60,000 nt of DNA from Symsagittifera roscoffensis (Eukaryota; Xenacoelomorpha; Acoela; Convolutidae), in NCBI RefSeq assembly GCF_963678635.1, contig NC_087065.1, positions 29,161,254 to 29,221,253 of the forward strand, in the 5' to 3' direction. Below the pieces are notes generated by a model that was not told the DNA's origin, ran no database searches, and was given only the letters and a program-made list of their open reading frames with translations. The position numbers were made by a program, and so were the translations under genes. Of the stretch, positions 31,185-39,837 are shown piece after piece; the stretch's first letter is position 1, and the number at the start of each line of letters is the position of its first letter.

Positions 31185-32690
31185 TCAGCCTCTACTTAAG
31201 TAATATTTCTTATGTAAATATACTTGTATATTAGTATCAGAGAATATCACGTGTACAAGCGCGTACATTTCCCGAGGATGCAGTCGTCCTCTGTTTCGAT
31301 CGAGCACTGGAAGCGAGAGTTCCTTCACGTCCATTTCCACGAGGAAGTCCCTCAGCCTCGTCAAGGACAAGACTAGGTTCTCTGGGTCCACGTGCTGCTT
31401 CTCTGTCGCCCTCGTTACCAAGAAGCATAGGTCTTTTCCCGGTATCTGCGACGCCGCCGGAGGTAAGGCCGCTACGCCCCCTATCCCTGGTCTTTGCTTC
31501 CAAAGGAATTCCACGTTTTTGTGTTCTCTCCTAAAATCTGCCGCTAAAGTTGTCCTAAAACTCATGTCTGCTGTGATTGCTATCGCACATGTTCTATTTG
31601 TGAGAATGAAATCACTGTCTGTTAGTATTATGTTACTTGAATATTCATTTGGTAAGTTAAAATATGACTCAACTACCCTACCTATGTCAGGTTTTTTAGG
31701 TTCTTCGCCTGTTTCTGCTTCTAAGTCTCCTGTTTCTCTTGCTAAGCTTAATTTTTTTATTATCAACTTTTCAGTGTGGGTAAGTCCTACCCCCACTCCC
31801 CGGACAAAAATATCCATCGACGTCCCCGTCGATCGCATACCGGGTATCAAGTCGAGGTTAGAAGCTGGAATGAGTAGTCGTCCTTCCTGGGCAGCCCAGG
31901 GAGGATCATCTCGTTCGGTCTTGATGTACTTCATGCTTTCACGATTTACGTCTTGAATCGTGACGCTGGTCTCCTCAGGGTCCGAGGTCGTTTCATTCAG
32001 CCACTCTAAGACACGCAGGTATGACTGCTGTTGCTCGTCGTCGAATTCTACCTCGGGTTTCGACCGGTCGTCAACCCACCCATCGTCGTGATCATCGACT
32101 ATGTCAATGTCTTGTGACACAGTTATTTCCTCTAGACCCACTACTTCCTCCACTATCTTCTTCAGATCTATCCTATCCACTACAAAGTTGTCACCGTAAG
32201 GATTGTATTTCCTTCTTGGTCTCGTCCCGTCCTTCTGACGAGTCTGTATCGTGAACGGAAGATCCGGTTCCAAGTTCTTGGGAACCTCTATCTGTTCGGG
32301 ATCCTGCCAATCCTCCTCTGCGTAGGGTAAGGTTTCATCATCTGCTTCGATCACCTCGTTTGGATCCAGGTCCAGCGGTGTGTCCGTTCCTTCCTCCACG
32401 ACTTCGTTTCCATCGTTCTTCTCCCTGGTGCCCTTCTCGTTGACCTCACAAGCAGGATCCATCATTAGATAATCCCCTTCTTCCATGTCTGCAGGTATAC
32501 ACCAGTCTTCTGTCGATGAATTGTGTGGCTTGATGTTCTCGTAGTGGGCGGCTCGGCCAGTACTCAGTCTATAAAAGCGTCCCTCCTGGTGCACCTCTGT
32601 AATCATGAAGGGTCCCCTCCATTTTTTTAGGAGCTTTTTCGTCCCTTTCGGTGGTATAACGTTCTGAAATACCCATACGTAGTCCCCCAC
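31185..32690 (-). CDS. Integrase C-terminal domain fused to a macrodomain-like domain
   Basis: 501 codons. Residues ~3-55 are the integrase C-terminal SH3-like (GPY/F-type) domain: YVWVFQNVIPPKGTKKLLKK, WRGPFMITEV, GRFYRLSTGR. Residues ~60-245 are very acidic and probably disordered. Residues ~350-497 look like a macrodomain of the TARG1/OARD1 type: strand SNIILTDSDFI, AITADMSF...LAADFRREH, GIGGVAALP, CFLVTRAT...PENLVLSLTRLRDFL, VKELSLPVLD, then an NIQVYL strand. At the positions of the TARG1 catalytic lysine and aspartate I see R and G, and the glycine-rich loop is changed, so ADP-ribosyl hydrolysis is unlikely while the fold may remain. The frame overlaps the end of the integrase core frame (32627) but in another frame, because ~200 bases of integrase are deleted there. 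Confidence 0.7.
   Translation of the reverse strand: MGDYVWVFQNVIPPKGTKKLLKKWRGPFMITEVHQEGRFYRLSTGRAAHYENIKPHNSSTEDWCIPADMEEGDYLMMDPACEVNEKGTREKNDGNEVVEEGTDTPLDLDPNEVIEADDETLPYAEEDWQDPEQIEVPKNLEPDLPFTIQTRQKDGTRPRRKYNPYGDNFVVDRIDLKKIVEEVVGLEEITVSQDIDIVDDHDDGWVDDRSKPEVEFDDEQQQSYLRVLEWLNETTSDPEETSVTIQDVNRESMKYIKTERDDPPWAAQEGRLLIPASNLDLIPGMRSTGTSMDIFVRGVGVGLTHTEKLIIKKLSLARETGDLEAETGEEPKKPDIGRVVESYFNLPNEYSSNIILTDSDFILTNRTCAIAITADMSFRTTLAADFRREHKNVEFLWKQRPGIGGVAALPPAASQIPGKDLCFLVTRATEKQHVDPENLVLSLTRLRDFLVEMDVKELSLPVLDRNRGRLHPREMYALVHVIFSDTNIQVYLHKKYYLSRG
31237..31640 (-). other. Macrodomain-like region within pol
   Basis: Marks the ~150-codon macrodomain-like portion described in the fused frame. 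Order and spacing of strands match TARG1/OARD1 by eye, including the PENL...SL helix and the following LSLP strand. The active-site positions do not match. Confidence 0.6.
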
Positions 32691-34006
32691 CGAGTAAGCC
32701 TTTGCACCAGCTGCTTTCTTGTCGAATCTTTTCCTCTGCCTTGCTTGTGCTTGCTGGTGGAGTGTTGTGTGCTGTTATATGCTCCCATCACCTGTGGAAG
32801 GTATCTGTCCCAATCGGTCATGTACCTGGAACAATATACTCTCAGCATCGACACCAACCTCCTATTCTGTCTTTCCACTAAGCCATTCGTCTGAGGGTGG
32901 TATGTCGTGGAGTGAGCTTGAGCGACCTGTGAGCGTCTCATAAGCTCTTTCGTAAGCTCTCCTACGAAAGCTGTTCCATTATCCGATTGAAACGTCATCG
33001 GACAGCCATGTCTCGCTATCCACGTATTGATCAGGTGGTCGCATGTCTCTTCCGCCGAGGCAGTTATGCAGGGCACGGCCTCTGCATACTTCGTAAAATG
33101 ATCTATCATGACCAACACCTGATTATAACCACTGTCTGTCATGCATATTTTCTGGTGATCTATCTGCACCACCTCATTGAATTCAGACGACTCGATCGAT
33201 TGTAATGGAAATCGCAACTTCCTTGGATCCTTGACTTGTTGGCATGACAGACAAGCTGTTACCCACTTCTCGCATGCTTTTTTGATTCCAGGCCACTCAA
33301 AGTGCTTCAGGATCCTCTGATATACTTTGTCGATCCCCTGAAGGCCCATCTGATCATGTGACCTGAATAATAGTTCTGTCTGATAGAGTTGCGGTAACAC
33401 TATCGCGTTATACTTGTATAGGACTCTGTCTTCTTCTCTTCTCTTACAAGCCACAATCCCGTCCTTGTTCAAATATAACCTCCCTTCCTTCTGCATGAAG
33501 TATTGCCTCAGGATGCGATAACTATCTTCCTCAAGGTCCCCTTTATCCGGAGAACCATTCTCGATCCACCTTTTCAGGTTGCTTGTCATGCGATCATTTC
33601 TCTGCGCCCTTAGAAGATTCGAGAGTCTGTATCTCGCCTTCAAGTACGTCTTCATGACCCTCATCTGACTATTCAGCTCGTTAGGCTGGTGTGTGTCTTC
33701 TTCCATCTTAACGCACCAAATCTTCGCCAACGGCTGTGTTTCTTGTTTAAACGGCTGAAGATCAGTCCTAACTACCTCGTTCTGCGGCAACAGACTTATC
33801 GAACGTTTCGATACCGCTATTGTCTCCAAATCATCCGCTGCGTTGTCAAAGACTCTTTCGCTTGGTATAAGGTAGCGATCGCTGTCAGGATCCTGGTACA
33901 CCTCTCTGTCCAGATCCCTTGCCCGAGTTTCCACTAGTAGTGTGTGGATCGCTAGTTCGGACAGTCCTGATCCCGAGCTCGAGTTCCTGTCTGAATAGGT
34001 GTCCAT
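32627..34006 (-). CDS. Integrase (HHCC and catalytic core)
   Basis: 459 codons. Residues 1-190 are a linker shared with the two upstream duplicate units. The zinc domain is H217, H235, C252-x2-C255 (RSHDQMG, KHFEWPGI, CLSCQQ). The catalytic core is complete: D283 in QIDHQ, D342 in SDNG and E378 in GLVERQ, with exactly 35 residues between the last two, the Ty3/retroviral spacing. After NSTQHSTS (residue ~418) the frame becomes meaningless and ends, because a deletion fuses the core to the region just before the C-terminal domain in another frame. The ATG at 34006 is preceded in the same frame by TGA at 34016-34018, so this was probably continuous with the 214-codon linker. This is copy 1 of the triplicated segment and the only one that continues into integrase. 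Confidence 0.85.
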   Translation of the reverse strand: MDTYSDRNSSSGSGLSELAIHTLLVETRARDLDREVYQDPDSDRYLIPSERVFDNAADDLETIAVSKRSISLLPQNEVVRTDLQPFKQETQPLAKIWCVKMEEDTHQPNELNSQMRVMKTYLKARYRLSNLLRAQRNDRMTSNLKRWIENGSPDKGDLEEDSYRILRQYFMQKEGRLYLNKDGIVACKRREEDRVLYKYNAIVLPQLYQTELLFRSHDQMGLQGIDKVYQRILKHFEWPGIKKACEKWVTACLSCQQVKDPRKLRFPLQSIESSEFNEVVQIDHQKICMTDSGYNQVLVMIDHFTKYAEAVPCITASAEETCDHLINTWIARHGCPMTFQSDNGTAFVGELTKELMRRSQVAQAHSTTYHPQTNGLVERQNRRLVSMLRVYCSRYMTDWDRYLPQVMGAYNSTQHSTSKHKQGRGKDSTRKQLVQRLTRWGTTYGYFRTLYHRKGRKSS

Positions 34007-34023
34007 TCCTGAGTTTCAGGAAT
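34005..34023 (-). promoter_or_regulatory. Hairpin over the linker stop codon
   Basis: Perfect 8 bp stem ATTCCTGA / TCAGGAAT with loop AAC (element strand), covering the TGA stop of the linker and reaching the ATG of the integrase frame in the same frame. Identical in the other units (36021-36039, 38061-38079). It could be a readthrough signal or coincidence. Confidence 0.4.
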
Positions 34024-34660
34024 TGTCATCCGTTGAAGAGGTTGTGCTGGAGACTGCACGCTCCTCCAGATCATGTCTGTGCCTTCTTCGGATCCACCTG
34101 AACTCCCCGGACAAAACCTTGTTCTCTAGGTCCTGTTTCTCATCAGGAATTTTTTCGTCTATCTCAGACTCCCCGGACAAACTTTCTTGTCCCGGGTGTT
34201 GATCTTGTGATCGCTGGTTCTTCTCATCATTCGTTTCCCCGGACAAATAGTCTTGCAGCAGATTTTGTTCTACCTTTTCTTCTTCCTTATCCTGGTCCAC
34301 GAAGGTGACGGTTTTCTTTCGCTTGCTGCTCCCCTGTTCTTTCTGTCCGTAAGAAGTACTGGTTAAAATCTCGTGGGGTATTGAGGATACTAGTTGCTGA
34401 ACTATTGTCCTACAATCCCTCTCGTTCTCTGCGTGCTGTCGTCTGGACGGCATGATCTTCACCTTCTCACTGACTGTTAGCGATGCCACTGCTGCTGTCC
34501 ACTCGGGGTCATCTCTGGTCACTTCCCTTTCTAACAATCCACCCAGCATCCGCATCACTTGCGGTGTGACCTGCACCGATTTATCCAATAATGAGAGGCT
34601 GTTCATGTTCATGCGAGAGAGTTCTTGCTGGACCAGATTCGAGCGCAGCAACAGATCCAA
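34016..34660 (-). CDS. Linker protein between RNase H and integrase, unit 1
   Basis: About 214 codons, with no ATG at its opening (the frame is open further upstream through GGPGPLDLLLRS). It overlaps the RNase H frame and lies one base back relative to it. Residues ~100-200 are charged and contain three LSGE motifs (DYLSGET, SLSGES, VLSGEF) and a basic patch KRKKTVTF. It ends at TGA 34016-34018, and the integrase frame follows in the same reading frame four codons later. No known domain; probably the tether region of pol. Confidence 0.6.
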   Translation of the reverse strand: MDLLLRSNLVQQELSRMNMNSLSLLDKSVQVTPQVMRMLGGLLEREVTRDDPEWTAAVASLTVSEKVKIMPSRRQHAENERDCRTIVQQLVSSIPHEILTSTSYGQKEQGSSKRKKTVTFVDQDKEEEKVEQNLLQDYLSGETNDEKNQRSQDQHPGQESLSGESEIDEKIPDEKQDLENKVLSGEFRWIRRRHRHDLEERAVSSTTSSTDDNS

Positions 34661-35496
34661 GGGACCGGGTCCTCCTTGGATAGGATCTTTATCTCGGCTG
34701 CTTTCTCTACAGGTAACTCAGGATGCCCTGGAATTGGATGTCCAGATTTATCCAACCATCTTGTTAAGGGAAGCGCTACATAAGTTTCTTTGTCTAGAAA
34801 CGAGAATCCCTCCATTATTTCTGCCTGATTGGCTTGCTTCTGCTCCAATCTTTCATAGAACTCAGTTTTCTTGCTGAGGCTATCAGCATTCTGGTGTTTA
34901 TCACGCATCCTGTGTTCGATTATCATATGGTAGCCATCCAATCTTACTATCCATCTACCAATATAACTCTGATCCATCGAGTAGGTCTTCAACCAGGATA
35001 ACGCTCTGTTGTCCACGCGTAATTTGAAGGGAGCGCTCCCCAAGTATGCACGGTACTTTTCCACCAAAGTGACTACTGCAAACATTTCTGCTTTTGGTGC
35101 ACCATATTTCATCTCTGTATCACTCAAGACCTTGCTGCCATATGCAATGGGACGGAGAACCGTTCTTCCATTCCGTTCTTGCTCTTGATGCAATATTCCT
35201 GAGATGGCTACTACCGATGCGTCTGTATCAAGAACATACATGCCCTTTTCTGTAGGCATGCCAAGCACTGGCGCTTCGCACAGTTCCCGCTTTATGTTCT
35301 CGAAGGCAACCTGTGCCTCATCGTTCCATTCGAACTTTTTCCCCTTGTTGCGCATCAGCTTCTGCATCGGATACACCTTGTCCGCATATCCTTTTATGAA
35401 TTCCCGGTAGTAATTGGCAAACCCTAGGAAGCTCAGGAGCTGTGTGTCCGTTCTGGGAGCTTTCCATGTCTTCTTCTCTTCTCTTACAAGCCACAA
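34609..35496 (-). CDS. RNase H domain, unit 1
   Basis: The first codons come from the duplication joint (MWLVREEKK), then the RT thumb (TWKAPRTDTQLLSFLGFANYY) and Ty3-type RNase H with VLDTDASV, KAEMFAVV, LRVDNRAL and QNADSLSKK carrying the four catalytic acids. It ends in a Cys-rich out-of-frame tail where the linker frame should take over. It is a duplicate without RT in front and so is non-functional as pol. Confidence 0.8.
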   Translation of the reverse strand: MWLVREEKKTWKAPRTDTQLLSFLGFANYYREFIKGYADKVYPMQKLMRNKGKKFEWNDEAQVAFENIKRELCEAPVLGMPTEKGMYVLDTDASVVAISGILHQEQERNGRTVLRPIAYGSKVLSDTEMKYGAPKAEMFAVVTLVEKYRAYLGSAPFKLRVDNRALSWLKTYSMDQSYIGRWIVRLDGYHMIIEHRMRDKHQNADSLSKKTEFYERLEQKQANQAEIMEGFSFLDKETYVALPLTRWLDKSGHPIPGHPELPVEKAAEIKILSKEDPVPWICCCARIWSSKNSLA

Positions 35497-36022
35497 TCCC
35501 GTCCTTGTTCAAATATAACCTCCCTTCCTTCTGCATGAAGTATTGCCTCAGGATGCGATAACTATCTTCCTCAAGGTCCCCTTTATCCGGAGAACCATTC
35601 TCGATCCACCTTTTCAGGTTGCTTGTCATGCGATCATTTCTCTGCGCCCTTAGAAGATTCGAGAGTCTGTATCTCGCCTTCAAGTACGTCTTCATGACCC
35701 TCATCTGACTATTCAGCTCGTTAGGCTGGTGTGTGTCTTCTTCCAACGGCTGTGTTTCTTGTTTAAACGGCTGAAGATCAGTCCTGACTACCTCGTTCTG
35801 CGGCAACAGACTTATCGAACGTTTCGATACCGCTATTGTCTCCAAATCATCCGCTGCGTTGTCAAAGACTCTTTCGCTTGGTATAAGGTAGCGATCGCTG
35901 TCAGGATCCTGGTACACCTCTCTGTCCAGATCCCTTGCCCGAGTTTCCACTAGTAGTGTGTGGATCGCTAGTTCGGACAGTCCTGATCCCGAGCTCGAGT
36001 TCCTGTCTGAATAGGTGTCCAT
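35318..36022 (-). pseudogene. Integrase-side linker, unit 2, fused out of frame
   Basis: 234 codons. The first ~185 match the start of the integrase frame (MDTYSDRNSSSGSGLSEL...), lacking eight residues, then at EED the frame crosses the joint and reads the next unit's RT thumb out of frame. No zinc domain or core. Confidence 0.75.
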
Positions 36023-37486
36023 TCCTGAGTTTCAGGAATTGTCATCCGTTGAAGAGGTTGTGCTGGAGACTGCACGCTCCTCCAGATCATGTCTGTGCCT
36101 TCTTCGGATCCACCTGAACTCCCCGGACAAAACCTTGTTCTCTAGGTCCTGTTTCTCATCAGGAATTTTTTCGTCTATCTCAGACTCCCCGGACAAACCT
36201 TCTTGTCCCGGGTGTTGATCTTGTGATCGCTGGTTCTTCTCATCATTCGTTTCCCCGGACAAATAGTCTTGCAGCAGATTTTGTTCTACCTTTTCTTCTT
36301 CCTTATCCTGGTCCACAAAGGTGACGGTTTTCTTTCGCTTGCTGCTCCCCTGTTCTTTCTGTCCGTAAGAAGTACTGGTTAAAATCTCGTGGGGTATTGA
36401 GGATACTAGTTGCTGAACTATTGTCCTACAATCCCTCTCGTTCTCTGCGTGCTGTCGTCTGGACGGCATGATCTTCACCTTCTCACTGACTGTTAGCGAT
36501 GCCACTGCTGCTGTCCACTCGGGGTCATCTCTGGTCACTTCCCTTTCTAACAATCCACCCAGCATCCGCATCACTTGCGGTGTGACCTGCACCGATTTAT
36601 CCAATAATGAGAGGCTGTTCATGTTCATGCGAGAGAGTTCTTGCTGGACCAGATTCGAGCGCAGCAACAGATCCAAGGGACCGGGTCCTCCTTGGATAGG
36701 ATCTTTATCTCGGCTGCTTTCTCTACAGGTAACTCAGGATGCCCTGGAATTGGATGTCCAGATTTATCCAACCATCTTGTTAAGGGAAGCGCTACATAAG
36801 TTTCTTTGTCTAGAAACGAGAATCCCTCCATTATTTCTGCCTGATTGGCTTGCTTCTGCTCCAATCTTTCATAGAACTCAGTTTTCTTGCTGAGGCTATC
36901 AGCATTCTGGTGTTTATCACGCATCCTGTGTTCGATTATCATATGGTAGCCATCCAATCTTACTATCCATCTACCAATATAACTCTGATCCATCGAGTAG
37001 GTCTTCAACCAGGATAACGCTCTGTTGTCCACGCGTAATTTGAAGGGAGCGCTCCCCAAGTATGCACGGTACTTTTCCACCAAAGTGACTACTGCAAACA
37101 TTTCTGCTTTTGGTGCACCATATTTCATCTCTGTATCACTCAAGACCTTGCTGCCATATGCAATGGGACGGAGAACCGTTCTTCCATTCCGTTCTTGCTC
37201 TTGATGCAATATTCCTGAGATGGCTACTACCGATGCGTCTGTATCAAGAACATACATGCCCTTTTCTGTATGCATGCCAAGCACTGGCGCTTCGCACAGT
37301 TCCCGCTTTATGTTCTCGAAGGCAACCTGTGCCTCATCGTTCCATTCGAACTTTTTCCCCTTGTTGCGCATCAGCTTCTGCATCGGATACACCTTGTCCG
37401 CATATCCTTTTATGAATTCCCGGTAGTAATTGGCAAACCCTAGGAAGCTCAGGAGCTGTGTGTCCGTTCTGGGAGCTTTCCATGTC
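35471..37486 (-). repeat. Pol tandem triplication, unit 2 (2016 bp)
   Basis: Almost identical to units 1 and 3, apart from a 24 bp deletion near 35745 that removes the eight residues around KIWCVKM, and scattered single-base changes. Confidence 0.95.
36032..36676 (-). pseudogene. Linker protein, unit 2
   Basis: 214 codons, the same as unit 1 except for SLSGES reading GLSGES (near 36200). The same TGA end and hairpin follow. Confidence 0.7.
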
Positions 37487-37512
37487 TTCTTCTCTTCTCT
37501 TACAAGCCACAA
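36625..37512 (-). pseudogene. RNase H domain, unit 2
   Basis: 295 codons, identical to unit 1 apart from GMPTEKG reading GMHTEKG. It starts in the duplication joint and all catalytic acids are present. It is a by-product of the triplication. Confidence 0.75.
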
Positions 37513-38062
37513 TCCCGTCCTTGTTCAAATATAACCTCCCTTCCTTCTGCATGAAGTATTGCCTCAGGATGCGATAACTATCTTCCTCAAGGTCCCCTTT
37601 ATCCGGAGAACCATTCTCGATCCACCTTTTCAGGTTGCTTGTCATGCGATCATTTCTCTGCGCCCTTAGAAGATTCGAGAGTCTGTATCTCGCCTTCAAG
37701 TACGTCTTCATGACCCTCATCTGACTATTCAGCTCGTTAGGCTGGTGTGTGTCTTCTTCCATCTTAACGCACCAAATCTTCGCCAACGGCTGTGTTTCTT
37801 GTTTAAACGGCTGAAGATCAGTCCTGACTACCTCGTTCTGCGGCAACAGACTTATCGAACGTTTCGATACCGCTATTGTCTCCAAATCATCCGCTGCGTT
37901 GTCAAAGACTCTTTCGCTTGGTATAAGGTAGCGATCGCTGTCAGGATCCTGGTACACCTCTCTGTCCAGATCCCTTGCCCGAGTTTCCACTAGTAGTGTG
38001 TGGATCGCTAGTTCGGACAGTCCTGATCCCGAGCTCGAGTTCCTGTCTGAATAGGTGTCCAT
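37334..38062 (-). pseudogene. Integrase-side linker, unit 3, fused out of frame
   Basis: 242 codons. It keeps the KIWCVKM stretch lost from unit 2, then crosses into unit 2 out of frame at EED. No integrase domain. Confidence 0.75.
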
Positions 38063-39526
38063 TCCTGAGTTTCAGGAATTGTCATCCGTTGAAGAGGTTG
38101 TGCTGGAGACTGCACGCTCCTCCAGATCATGTCTGTGCCTTCTTCGGATCCACCTGAACTCCCCGGACAAAACCTTGTTCTCTAGGTCCTGTTTCTCATC
38201 AGGAATTTTTTCGTCTATCTCAGACTCCCCGGACAAACCTTCTTGTCCCGGGTGTTGATCTTGTGATCGCTGGTTCTTCTCATCATTCGTTTCCCCGGAC
38301 AAATAGTCTTGCAGCAGATTTTGTTCTACCTTTTCTTCTTCCTTATCCTGGTCCACAAAGGTGACGGTTTTCTTTCGCTTGCTGCTCCCCTGTTCTTTCT
38401 GTCCGTAAGAAGTACTGGTTAAAATCTCGTGGGGTATTGAGGATACTAGTTGCTGAACTATTGTCCTACAATCCCTCTCGTTCTCTGCGTGCTGTCGTCT
38501 GGACGGCATGATCTTCACCTTCTCACTGACTGTTAGCGATGCCACTGCTGCTGTCCACTCGGGGTCATCTCTGGTCACTTCCCTTTCTAACAATCCACCC
38601 AGCATCCGCATCACTTGCGGTGTGACCTGCACCGATTTATCCAATAATGAGAGGCTGTTCATGTTCATGCGAGAGAGTTCTTGCTGGACCAGATTCGAGC
38701 GCAGCAACAGATCCAAGGGACCGGGACCTCCTTGGATAGGATCTTTATCTCGGCTGCTTTCTCTACAGGTAACTCAGGATGCCCTGGAATTGGATGTCCA
38801 GATTTATCCAACCATCTTGTTAAGGGAAGCGCTACATAAGTTTCTTTGTCTAGAAACGAGAATCCCTCCATTATTTCTGCCTGATTGGCTTGCTTCTGCT
38901 CCAATCTTTCATAGAACTCAGTTTTCTTGCTGAGGCTATCAGCATTCTGGTGTTTATCACGCATCCTGTGTTCGATTATCATATGGTAGCCATCCAATCT
39001 TACTATCCATCTACCAATATAACTCTGATCCATCGAGTAGGTCTTCAACCAGGATAACGCTCTGTTGTCCACGCGTAATTTGAAGGGAGCGCTCCCCAAG
39101 TATGCACGGTACTTTTCCACCAAAGTGACTACTGCAAACATTTCTGCTTTTGGTGCACCATATTTCATCTCTGTATCACTCAAGACCTTGCTGCCATATG
39201 CAATGGGACGGAGAACCGTTCTTCCATTCCGTTCTTGCTCTTGATGCAATATTCCTGAGATGGCTACTACCGATGCGTCTGTATCAAGAACATACATGCC
39301 CTTTTCTGTAGGCATGCCAAGCACTGGCGCTTCGCACAGTTCCCGCTTTATGTTCTCGAAGGCAACCTGTGCCTCATCGTTCCATTCGAACTTTTTCCCC
39401 TTGTTGCGCATCAGCTTCTGCATCGGATACACCTTGTCCGCATATCCTTTTATGAATTCCCGGTAGTAATTGGCAAACCCTAGGAAGCTCAGGAGCTGTG
39501 TGTCCGTTCTGGGAGCTTTCCATGTC
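37487..39526 (-). repeat. Pol tandem triplication, unit 3 (2040 bp)
   Basis: The unit attached to the authentic RT. It ends at TTTCCATGTC, after which the normal RT sequence (AACACTGCTTCC) continues on the + strand. Confidence 0.95.
38072..38716 (-). pseudogene. Linker protein, unit 3
   Basis: 214 codons, same as unit 2 with GLSGES. TGA and hairpin at the end as in the other units. Confidence 0.7.
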
Positions 39527-39837
39527 AACACTGCTTCCACTGCTTCCGGGTCCGGCCTCACACCATGCCTGTCCACCATTCTTCCCAGGAGGTACTTAAT
39601 CGAATCCCTAAGGATTTCACATTTCGATGGTTTACACTTCAATCCTGCTCTTTTCATGCATCCAAAGACCTCATCGAGCCTATCAGTGTGGTCTTCCAGG
39701 GTCGGTGTCGCTATCACGAGATCCCGTACTTCTTGGTCACTCTCGTCAAAGCCTGAGCCATCAGTTTTTGAAAAGTGGCCGCTGCATTGCACAAGCCGAA
39801 GAGCATCTTCTTCTACTGGTACAATCCCAATTCGCAC
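38665..39837 (-). CDS. RT C-terminal part and RNase H, unit 3
   Basis: 390 codons. Residues 1-40 are out of frame. From ~41 (VIATPTLEDH) the RT palm end and thumb follow (KPSKCEIL, LTWKAPRTDTQLLSFLGFANYY), then RNase H with D185 (VLDTDAS), E232 (KAEMF), D257 (RVDNRA) and D300 (NADSLS). The RT catalytic YLDD should stand just before residue 41 but is deleted (about 24-27 bases near 39721 compared with the + copy at 57.38-57.41 kb). The RNase H end overlaps the linker frame by a one-base-back shift. Confidence 0.8.
   Translation of the reverse strand: MRIGIVPVEEDALRLVQCSGHFSKTDGSGFDESDQEVRDLVIATPTLEDHTDRLDEVFGCMKRAGLKCKPSKCEILRDSIKYLLGRMVDRHGVRPDPEAVEAVLTWKAPRTDTQLLSFLGFANYYREFIKGYADKVYPMQKLMRNKGKKFEWNDEAQVAFENIKRELCEAPVLGMPTEKGMYVLDTDASVVAISGILHQEQERNGRTVLRPIAYGSKVLSDTEMKYGAPKAEMFAVVTLVEKYRAYLGSAPFKLRVDNRALSWLKTYSMDQSYIGRWIVRLDGYHMIIEHRMRDKHQNADSLSKKTEFYERLEQKQANQAEIMEGFSFLDKETYVALPLTRWLDKSGHPIPGHPELPVEKAAEIKILSKEVPVPWICCCARIWSSKNSLA

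Larger units (their letters stand above)
33431..35470 (-). repeat. Pol tandem triplication, unit 1 (2040 bp)
   Basis: Begins with TTCTTCTCTTCTCTTACAAG on the + strand, which recurs at 35471 and 37487. The unit spans the RT thumb, RNase H, linker and the start of the integrase frame. The unit joints follow the letters TGTC, which also flank the segment at its two original borders (33427-33430 and 39523-39526). Confidence 0.95.

Noticed and set aside
31185-31640. An active ADP-ribosyl hydrolase
   Set aside because: The fold pattern is there, but R and G stand at the catalytic K and D positions and the glycine loop is altered.
34452-34877. 141-codon plus-strand frame, repeated at 36468 and 38508
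   Set aside because: Antisense to RNase H and linker; its repetition only reflects the triplication.
33431-39526. A CRISPR-like array or satellite
   Set aside because: The units are 2 kb coding copies of pol with no spacers; this is eukaryotic tandem duplication.
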